Under the pieces are notes generated by a model. It made no database searches and was not told where the DNA came from. It saw only the letters and a program-made list of their open reading frames with translations. A DNA stretch of 7,560 nt. Source: an uncultured Corynebacterium sp. (GTDB lineage Bacteria; Actinomycetota; Actinomycetes; Mycobacteriales; Mycobacteriaceae). Below are positions 1-4,881 of the stretch, piece by piece; the first letter of the stretch is position 1; the number at the start of each line of letters is the position of its first letter. A program made the position numbers and the translations under genes. The stretch is from NCBI GenBank assembly GCA_945631445.1, contig CALZCR010000072.1, positions 1 to 7,560 on the forward strand. The letters run 5' to 3'.

Positions 1-236
1 AGTGCACCGCCCGCCAAGGCGGCGCCTGGGGCTGGCGCGCCGACGACTACGTCGGCGTCTACAGCTGCGGCGGCGGTAGCAACGAAGTCGTCCTCGCCCT
101 GCCGGGAGAACCCGTCGTCGACGACAGCGACGACAAGTGGACCGTGCTCATGGGCGAAATGGGCCAAGGCGAAGAATTCCCCGCCCCACGACCCGTGGGC
201 GTCACCGCCGCCTACTACGCCGGCTGGCAAGACTGA
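1..236 (+). CDS. C-terminal part of a probable exported protein, function unknown
   Basis: An open frame enters from the left edge (first full codon at 3) and ends at TGA 234-236, giving 77 residues. Coding is supported by strong G/C preference at third codon positions and a natural-looking composition: a Trp/Gly-rich start, Cys residues at the first codon and again 21 residues later, a Gly-rich turn, then an acidic stretch and the ending AYYAGWQD. Two Cys about 20 residues apart plus many Gly, Tyr and Trp suggest a small disulfide-bonded extracytoplasmic domain, as in many short actinobacterial secreted proteins. That is inference, because the N-terminus and any signal peptide lie outside the window. 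It converges on the lipoprotein gene at 251 with only 14 bases between the stops, and no clear hairpin plus T-run lies between them. I do not recognise the family. Confidence 0.72.
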   Translation, partial: CTARQGGAWGWRADDYVGVYSCGGGSNEVVLALPGEPVVDDSDDKWTVLMGEMGQGEEFPAPRPVGVTAAYYAGWQD

Positions 237-250
237 CCCAGGCCCCCGGG

Positions 251-1159
251 CTACCCGCCCAACATCTGGTCACTGCACTGCTGCGTCCACCCAGAGGTTC
301 CGTCGGTAAAAAACGTCGTGCCGGTCTGGTGCATGCTCGGATCACCGCAGGAAGAAATCGTCTTATCCAATTCACGTATCGGATCAACGCCCGGAGCACC
401 AGTGAAACCCTGCACCGGGGAACTGGGGGCAGCCGGCGCCTCGACCGGTGGGGGAGCAGGCGCCGGTTCCGGCGCCAACGGAGCCTGAGCCGGGGCAGAC
501 GGTGCAGCAGTGGCAACGGGAGCCTGCTCCACGGGCTGTTCCGGGGCCGGCGCGCCGGGCTCTTCCGCGGTGTCCGCCGCCTCGGCCAGATCCAAAGGCA
601 GGATCACAAACTCATCGCGCGCGACGGCGAAGTGAATCTCCCGGGTGTTCTCCGGCACCGGGAGATAGGCGACGCCAGTGGCCGAATACCCGGGAAATTC
701 CGCCCTCAGATCGCTCTCGGTGGGGCTGCCGTGACAATACGCCTCTGACATGAGGTTGGTGCGGCGATCGTCCTCCGTCACCGCGGCCCACGGGGAGCTC
801 CGGAACGGAGAGGTGAAATCAGGAGCCGCGTCCTGCGGCATCTCCGCCTCGATGGAAAGGGAGACAAACCGTGACTCCGGGGACGAAGCCTCCGGGCACG
901 ACGCCGAAACATCCAACTCCGTGAATGTCACCGTCATGCAGTCCTCGTCGCTTCCACCGCCACAGCTGATCGCGAACGGCTCATTGAGGCCGATCTCCCG
1001 GTCCGCGTTGACCTCTTCGGTCGTGGATTCTGAGGCCTTGGCACTCTCAGCGGCAGTGGTGGTTTCGGTAGTTTCTTCCGTTTGCGGATCCGAACCGCAG
1101 GCTGTCAGGGCCAACACACTGACAGCGACAAGGGACAGGATGCGTGATCGATGTAACAT
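251..1159 (-). CDS. Putative lipoprotein with Pro/Ala-rich linker and two-Cys C-terminal module
   Basis: A 302-residue protein probably anchored to the outer face of the membrane. Residues 1-20 form a type II signal peptide (basic MLHRSR, a hydrophobic core, lipobox LTAC) with the lipid-accepting Cys at 21. Residues 22-50 are a Thr/Ser/Glu-rich tether. Residues 55-195 look like a folded beta-rich domain with Cys at 66, 74, 88 and 142. Residues 198-250 are a Pro/Ala/Glu linker. Residues 255-302 form a small C-terminal module with Cys at 271 and 295 and the core TGTTFFTDGTSGW. The six Cys after the lipidated one could form three disulfides (inference). The ATG at 1157-1159 is preceded by AGAGAGG with 8 bases of spacing and gives an ideal lipoprotein signal, so the start is well supported. 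The gene appears monocistronic. The substrate or partner is unknown; it could be a cell-wall or ligand-binding lipoprotein. Confidence 0.85.
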   Translation of the reverse strand: MLHRSRILSLVAVSVLALTACGSDPQTEETTETTTAAESAKASESTTEEVNADREIGLNEPFAISCGGGSDEDCMTVTFTELDVSASCPEASSPESRFVSLSIEAEMPQDAAPDFTSPFRSSPWAAVTEDDRRTNLMSEAYCHGSPTESDLRAEFPGYSATGVAYLPVPENTREIHFAVARDEFVILPLDLAEAADTAEEPGAPAPEQPVEQAPVATAAPSAPAQAPLAPEPAPAPPPVEAPAAPSSPVQGFTGAPGVDPIRELDKTISSCGDPSMHQTGTTFFTDGTSGWTQQCSDQMLGG

Positions 1160-1358
1160 CGCGGAAACCTCTCTGTGAATTCACTGCCCAACTTAGTCAG
1201 ATCTCGCACTGCAGGGGGTGACTTCCTCAGAAAAAGTCCCGCCTATTCCCGGAAACGCTACCAACTATGCCCCGGCACCAACGCGCTCTAAACACCCCCA
1301 GAAAAGGATCTCTGCAGAAACGCTCTCCAGCTTATTGAATGCTTAACTCGCCGCTTCG
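1160..1358. other. Non-coding stretch upstream of the lipoprotein gene
   Basis: About 200 bases with no convincing reading frame on either strand. The part next to the lipoprotein gene must carry its leader and promoter. On the minus strand a TAAGTT at about 1190-1195 could serve as a -10 box, but I see no matching -35, so I do not call a promoter. The part nearer 1358 is probably decayed sequence that followed the methyltransferase remnant. Its three minus-strand frames are short and do not clearly continue the methyltransferase. Confidence 0.4.
1168..1174 (-). promoter_or_regulatory. Ribosome binding site of the lipoprotein gene
   Basis: On the minus strand this reads AGAGAGG, followed by 8 bases and then ATG (1159-1157). 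It decides the start, because translation from this ATG yields a complete lipobox signal peptide. Confidence 0.6.
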
Positions 1359-1740
1359 TTAGTGAGCCTGGAGTAGTTCTAGAACAGGAGACTTCGCTAC
1401 ATCAGCTGGGCCTAAGCCTTCTAGCCACAAACACCAGCGGTTCAAACCTCGAACTAGCTTCCGCCCCATTTTGAAAGGACGAACGTACTTTACGGCTACG
1501 AGATCGTTCATAATTTTGTCATATTCGTCTACCTCAATCATGAGGTTGCCCCCCCATCAGCAGGTCTTGACCCCTGCAACAGCGACTGGGAGAAGTGGAG
1601 ACAGCGATTTCATAGCCTTCCGGACTAGCACATTCGGCCCGTCCATTACGTATGCATTGAGCCCTCGGCCCACCTGGACCTCTACTGGATTACCTTTGAT
1701 GCTGGGATAAAGGCTGGGGCAGATGTCGAGAAGCCTGGTT
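1359..1740 (-). pseudogene. Remnant of a class I DNA methyltransferase (MmeI-like / type IIG), target-recognition region
   Basis: Read on the minus strand, this region gives in order: YPSIKGNPVEV, LNAYVMDGPNVLV, KSLSPL, (broken) GVKT..GGNL, MIEVDEYDKI, VKYVRPF, GLNRWCLWLEGLGPADVAKSP. This series matches from memory the conserved C-terminal part of MmeI-like and related type IIG methyltransferases: an IN-Y-L-hydrophobic-GP segment, a DGGNL motif, an RP-hydrophobic-G segment and an RWCLWL motif followed by P-A-(D/E)-hydrophobic-(R/K)-SP. The reading frame is interrupted by TGA at 1557-1559 beside a run of seven G (1549-1555). Removing one T near 1561 and two G from the run would give GVKTADGGNL. 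The catalytic SAM-binding and NPPY parts are missing, as are the restriction domain and the true C-terminus, so it cannot encode an active enzyme. G/C at third positions is lower than in neighbouring genes, consistent with transfer and decay. The left and right limits are approximate. Confidence 0.72.
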
Positions 1741-1869
1741 CGCGGCAAGTCAGCAAATGATCGGCCTGACCGGTGGTACTTCGCCCTGCTCGATGACCCA
1801 GGCCTCGACTTCGCCCACACCATGGAACACGCCAAGCGCCACCACAACACAGGCGAACTCCCCAGCTAA
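1723..1869 (+). pseudogene. C-terminal fragment of an unrecognised plus-strand gene
   Basis: A plus-strand frame open from 1711 ends at TAA 1867-1869. From about 1762 it reads like real protein (core FALLDDPGLDFAHTMEHAK, ending HHNTGELPS). Of the 32 codons from 1771 to 1866, 27 end in G or C, unlike the AT-richer methyltransferase remnant beside it. An ATG at 1723 with AAAGG 9 bases upstream could start a 48-residue peptide. However, the N-terminal part overlaps the methyltransferase remnant on the other strand, so I think the true 5' portion is lost and only the C-terminus survives. Its stop lies immediately next to the dsdA stop (1870-1872), suggesting an old convergent neighbour truncated when foreign DNA entered. 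I do not recognise the family. It may alternatively be a genuine small protein. Confidence 0.4.
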
Positions 1870-3204
1870 CTAACGCAACGACGCACCCCTCGCCAGATAC
1901 CCCGCCATCTCCTCCTCCGGCACCATCGACCCGCCCGTCACCCACGCCACATGCACACACTCCGCCAACGCCCCGGGGTCAAGACCCAACCGCTCCAGAT
2001 AGCCCTTATCCTCCGCCAGGCGCGCCGGACCGATCAGACCGGCGGCGGCAGAGGGCTCGATGCGGATGCCTTCCGTCTCGTCGAAGAGGCTGATCAGGCG
2101 GTAGAGGTTGTCGTCGTCGATGGTGAAAAAACCGTCGAGAAGTTTCTCCATCCGTCTGCCCACAAACCCGGACGGCCTGCCCACGGCCAGCCCGTCGGCG
2201 GCGGTGACGTTATCGATGCCGAAGTCCTGCACGCTGACCTGATCGTGCAGTCCGGTGTGCACGCCGAGGAGCATGGCCGGGGAGTGGGTCGGTTCGACGA
2301 AGATGCATCGCACCGCGTCGCCGAGCGCCGCTTTCAGGCCGAAGGCCACCCCGCCCGGCCCGCCGCCGACCCCGCAGGGCAGGTAGACGAACATGGGGCG
2401 CTCGACGGTGGGACGGATGTCATAAGCCATGAGCTGGCCCGCGAAACGCACGCCGGCGACGGCGTAACCCAAAAACAGCGTCACCGAGTTCTCGTCGTCG
2501 ACGAAGTGGGTCATCGGGTCGCCCTCTGCCTCGGCGCGACCCTGGGCGACGGCGACGGAGTAGTCGGACTCGTACTCGACGACGGTGACGCCGTGGCCGC
2601 GTAGCCGGTCTTTCTTCCACTGCCGGGCGTCGGCGGACATGTGCACGGAGGCCTGGAAACCCAGGGTGGCGCTCATGATGCCGATGGACAAGCCCAGGTT
2701 GCCCGTGGAACCGACCGCTACCTTGTACTGCGAGAACAGTTCGCGCGCCTGCCCGGAGTTCAGCGTGCGGTAGTCGCTGTCGAGGGTGATCAGACCAGCG
2801 TCGAGGGCGATCTTTTCGGCGTGGGCGAGCACCTCGTAGATGCCGCCGCGGGCCTTGATGGACCCGGAGATCGGCAAGTGCGAGTCCAGCTTGGCCCACA
2901 GCTGGCCGGTCTGGTTTAAGGCGGCCTGCAGAGTCGGCACGCCGACCAGCGGGGACTCGATGACGCCGTAGGTCTTGGCGGCGTCGGGGAACACCTCGGC
3001 GAGGTACGGGGCGAAGCGCTTGAGACGATCGGCGGCATCACGGACGTCTTTCTCGTTCAGGCCGACGGCCGCGAGGCCTTCTGCGGCCGGGGTCGCGGTG
3101 GCTGCCGGGTTGAACCAGGAGAGCTCCGTGAGGCTCTGCAGCCGTGCAATCAGCGGGAATTCTTCAGCGATGGCGCTCAGATCGAGGGAGTCGGGGGTAC
3201 TCAT
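1870..3204 (-). CDS. dsdA: D-serine ammonia-lyase (D-serine dehydratase)
   Basis: A cytoplasmic PLP enzyme that converts D-serine to pyruvate and ammonia, detoxifying D-serine and using it as carbon and nitrogen source. The 444-residue length matches the family (E. coli DsdA is about 442). Visible landmarks: [14 protein letters not shown] with Lys117 as the PLP Schiff-base lysine; [11 protein letters not shown] (165-175), which with the Gly-rich [10 protein letters not shown] (276-285) should hold the PLP phosphate; and TGGSMVP (423-429) near the C-terminus. All conserved elements appear intact. The ATG start at 3204 is preceded on the minus strand by AAGGA with 7 bases of spacing. It lies 33 bases downstream of the transporter gene on the same strand, so the two are almost certainly co-transcribed, in the same order as E. 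coli dsdX-dsdA. No terminator is obvious after the TAG stop. Related fold-type II lyases (threonine dehydratase, diaminopropionate ammonia-lyase) are less likely, given the length and the SIKARGG context. Confidence 0.95.
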   Translation of the reverse strand: MSTPDSLDLSAIAEEFPLIARLQSLTELSWFNPAATATPAAEGLAAVGLNEKDVRDAADRLKRFAPYLAEVFPDAAKTYGVIESPLVGVPTLQAALNQTGQLWAKLDSHLPISGSIKARGGIYEVLAHAEKIALDAGLITLDSDYRTLNSGQARELFSQYKVAVGSTGNLGLSIGIMSATLGFQASVHMSADARQWKKDRLRGHGVTVVEYESDYSVAVAQGRAEAEGDPMTHFVDDENSVTLFLGYAVAGVRFAGQLMAYDIRPTVERPMFVYLPCGVGGGPGGVAFGLKAALGDAVRCIFVEPTHSPAMLLGVHTGLHDQVSVQDFGIDNVTAADGLAVGRPSGFVGRRMEKLLDGFFTIDDDNLYRLISLFDETEGIRIEPSAAAGLIGPARLAEDKGYLERLGLDPGALAECVHVAWVTGGSMVPEEEMAGYLARGASLR

Positions 3205-3210
3205 GGCGGG

Positions 3211-3216
3211 ATCCTT
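3211..3216 (-). promoter_or_regulatory. Ribosome binding site of dsdA
   Basis: The minus strand reads AAGGAT, with the AAGGA core 7 bases before the ATG at 3204. It lies in the 33-base gap after the transporter stop, so dsdA is translated from its own site in the shared message rather than by stop-start overlap. Confidence 0.65.
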
Positions 3217-3237
3217 TATGGGTCGGGGAGAAGCGGG

Positions 3238-4698
3238 TCAGAAGAACAGGGAGAGCAGCAGCACCATGCCCAGCGCCACCACAGAGGTGATGGTGGTGCC
3301 GATGGTCAGCGTCTTGATGGACTGCTGGACGGAGATCTTCATGTAGGACTGGTACATCCAAAACAACGAGTCGGTGACCTGTGTCAGGCCGATTGCACCG
3401 GCGCCTATGGCTAGGGCCATGATCTCCGGGGATACACCGGAGGCGGCCATCATCGGCAGCACAATGCCCGCGGCAGAAATCATCGCCACGGTGGCGGACC
3501 CGACCGCGAAATGCAGGATGATGGCGATCAGCCAGGCCATGATGATGGGGCTGACCGGCAGGACGGCGAGGGCATCGGCCAACGCGGGAGCGACCCCGGA
3601 GGCGGTGAGCACGGCGTTGAATCCGCCACCGGCGCCGATGATCAGCAGCACGCCGCCGATCGGGCCGAACGAATTGTCGGTGATCTCTGAGATATCTTTC
3701 AGGCTGCGCCCCTGCGCCAAGCCGAGGGAGACATAAGCGAAGAGCACGGAGATCAGCAGGGCGACGATGGGGTTGCCTAGAAACCCGACGACGAGCCCGC
3801 CGGTGGATTCCGGGTCGATGATCAGATGGATGACCGTCTTGGCCACCATGATCAACAGCGGCAACAGGATGGTGAAGAGGGTGACGCCGAAACCCGGCAA
3901 GTTCTTTTCCTCCGGGTCTGCCTCCGGGGTGGTGGATGTCTGCTTCGCCGCGGGGGCACCCTTCGTGGCTACCGCGCCGACGGGACTCACCGGGCCACGC
4001 GGGCGGTCGGGCCGCTGTGTGAGTGGGTCACCGCCGTCGATGCCGGCGTATCCCTCCTTTTCGCCCTCCTCGCCCGTGTCGAAGAAACGGGCGCCCAGTT
4101 TGCCGTAAAGAGGTCCACCGACGAGGGCGGCCGGGATGGCCACGATCAACCCGAGCACGATGACCATTCCGACGTCCGCGCCGAGCGTGCCGGCGATGGC
4201 GGTGGCCGCGGGGTGGGGCGGCAGGATGCAGTGGACCGTCATCAGGGAGATCGCCAACGGAAGGCCGATGGTGACCCGGGAGACGCCGGCGGCCTTGGCC
4301 ACTACGAACACCAGCGGGACCAGCAACACGAAGCCGACCTCGACGAAGACGGGGATGCCGGCGATCAGGCCCAGGAAGGCCATCGCGACGGGGGCGCGTT
4401 TCGCGCCGAAGACGTTGAGCAAGGACAGGGCGAGGCGTTCTGCGCCGCCGGAGACTTCGAGCATTTTTCCCAGCACGGCGCCGAAACCGATGACTAGGAC
4501 GAGAAATCCGAGGGTCCCGCCTACGCCCTCCTCAATGACGTCGACGACCTCACCGAGCGGCACCTGGGTGACCAGTGCCACTGCCAGCGCGGCGAGGGTA
4601 AGGGCAATGGATCCGTGGAACTTGAGTTTGACGATGAGGAAAACGATCAGGGCGATGGCCAGCAGCAACACCGTGACTAATCCGACGGTAGACGTCAT
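3238..4698 (-). CDS. dsdX: GntP-family permease, probable D-serine transporter (DsdX-like)
   Basis: A 486-residue polytopic membrane protein of the gluconate:H+ symporter (GntP) family. Hydrophobic helices fill residues 1-200 and 268-486. Family signatures are visible: GIPVFVEVGFVLLVPL (114-129), ILPPHPAATA (158-167), GAGGGFNAVL (355-364), GSATVAMISAAG (400-411) and TQVTDSLFWMYQSYM (439-453). Members carry gluconate, related sugar acids or D-serine. Placement directly upstream of dsdA, as in E. coli dsdX-dsdA, argues for D-serine import by proton symport; substrate assignment rests on this context. It is about 40 residues longer than typical GntP/DsdX proteins because of a hydrophilic Gly/Pro/Thr/Glu-rich central loop (about 207-268). 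The ATG at 4698 has a near-perfect AAGGAGG 8 bases upstream. It is the first gene of the unit; an AT-rich control region precedes it. Confidence 0.88.
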   Translation of the reverse strand: MTSTVGLVTVLLLAIALIVFLIVKLKFHGSIALTLAALAVALVTQVPLGEVVDVIEEGVGGTLGFLVLVIGFGAVLGKMLEVSGGAERLALSLLNVFGAKRAPVAMAFLGLIAGIPVFVEVGFVLLVPLVFVVAKAAGVSRVTIGLPLAISLMTVHCILPPHPAATAIAGTLGADVGMVIVLGLIVAIPAALVGGPLYGKLGARFFDTGEEGEKEGYAGIDGGDPLTQRPDRPRGPVSPVGAVATKGAPAAKQTSTTPEADPEEKNLPGFGVTLFTILLPLLIMVAKTVIHLIIDPESTGGLVVGFLGNPIVALLISVLFAYVSLGLAQGRSLKDISEITDNSFGPIGGVLLIIGAGGGFNAVLTASGVAPALADALAVLPVSPIIMAWLIAIILHFAVGSATVAMISAAGIVLPMMAASGVSPEIMALAIGAGAIGLTQVTDSLFWMYQSYMKISVQQSIKTLTIGTTITSVVALGMVLLLSLFF

Positions 4699-4706
4699 GC
4701 GTTCCC

Positions 4707-4713
4707 CCTCCTT
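4707..4713 (-). promoter_or_regulatory. Strong Shine-Dalgarno of the transporter gene
   Basis: The minus strand reads AAGGAGG, followed by GGGAACGC and then ATG (4698). The full-length match and 8-base spacing fix the start and predict efficient translation once transcribed. Confidence 0.8.
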
Positions 4714-4720
4714 CTTTCAT

Positions 4721-4776
4721 AAAGGTGATTCCAATATGTATGAGAGGGAGTATACCCCTAGGCAAAGGTAATCTTC
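4721..4776. repeat. Imperfect direct repeat in the dsdX leader and promoter
   Basis: On the plus strand AAAGGTGATTCC (4721-4732) recurs as AAAGGTAATCTTCC (4765-4776 with flanks to 4778), 44 bases apart. One copy lies just upstream of the Shine-Dalgarno and the other spans the expected -35 area, so they bracket the -10 box. Such pairs can be operator half-sites for a repressor, but a chance resemblance of purine-rich leader sequence is possible. Confidence 0.3.
4749..4754 (-). promoter_or_regulatory. Putative -10 box of the dsdX-dsdA promoter
   Basis: The minus strand reads GGGTATACTCC, containing TATACT, a close match to the SigA -10 consensus. The hexamer 17 bases further upstream is GGAAGA, a poor -35, suggesting a weak or activator-dependent promoter. 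Transcription would start near 4742, leaving a leader of about 44 bases. Confidence 0.5.
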
Positions 4777-4795
4777 CTAATAGATTTCCCTTAAC

Positions 4796-4811
4796 TGTGA
4801 TTGTTGCCACT
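4796..4811 (-). promoter_or_regulatory. Possible CRP/GlxR-type binding site
   Basis: The plus strand reads TGTGATTGTTGCCACT. It keeps one perfect half (TGTGA) and three of five bases of the other (TCACA expected, CCACT found), with the correct 6-base spacer. GlxR, the CRP homologue of corynebacteria, recognises TGTGA-N6-TCACA. The centre lies about 61.5 bases upstream of the transcription start expected from the -10 box, a standard position for CRP-class activation. The match is imperfect and unproven. Confidence 0.35.
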
Positions 4812-4814
4812 GTA

Positions 4815-4838
4815 GGGAGGGCGGGGTTTACCCCTCCC
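4815..4838 (-). terminator. GC-rich stem-loop after the helicase gene, possible terminator
   Basis: An inverted repeat with a perfect core GGGG-TTTA-CCCC (4823-4834), extended imperfectly outward by GGGAGGG on one side and TCCC on the other. It lies 44 to 67 bases beyond the helicase stop (4882) and just upstream of the dsdX control region, where a terminator separating the two units would be expected. No T-run follows in either direction, so it may be a weak or factor-assisted terminator, or simply a GC-rich palindrome. Confidence 0.35.
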
Positions 4839-4881
4839 GGAAGCCCAGGGGAATGAGCGTCATCAGGCGGACGTGAGCGAC

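Noticed and set aside
237..250. Possible terminator between the convergent stops (GCCCCCGGGC palindrome)
   Set aside because: The palindrome is very short and no T-run follows on either strand. GC-rich sequence produces such palindromes by chance.
1681..1758. Plus-strand frame reading like protein (DLYWITFDAGIKAG) ending at TGA 1756-1758
   Set aside because: It is exactly opposite the minus-strand YPSIKGNPVEV segment that fits the methyltransferase family in series with the downstream motifs, so I treat it as a shadow.
1951..2604. A 217-codon plus-strand frame opposite dsdA
   Set aside because: Antisense shadow. The minus strand encodes a complete D-serine ammonia-lyase with all PLP-binding motifs.
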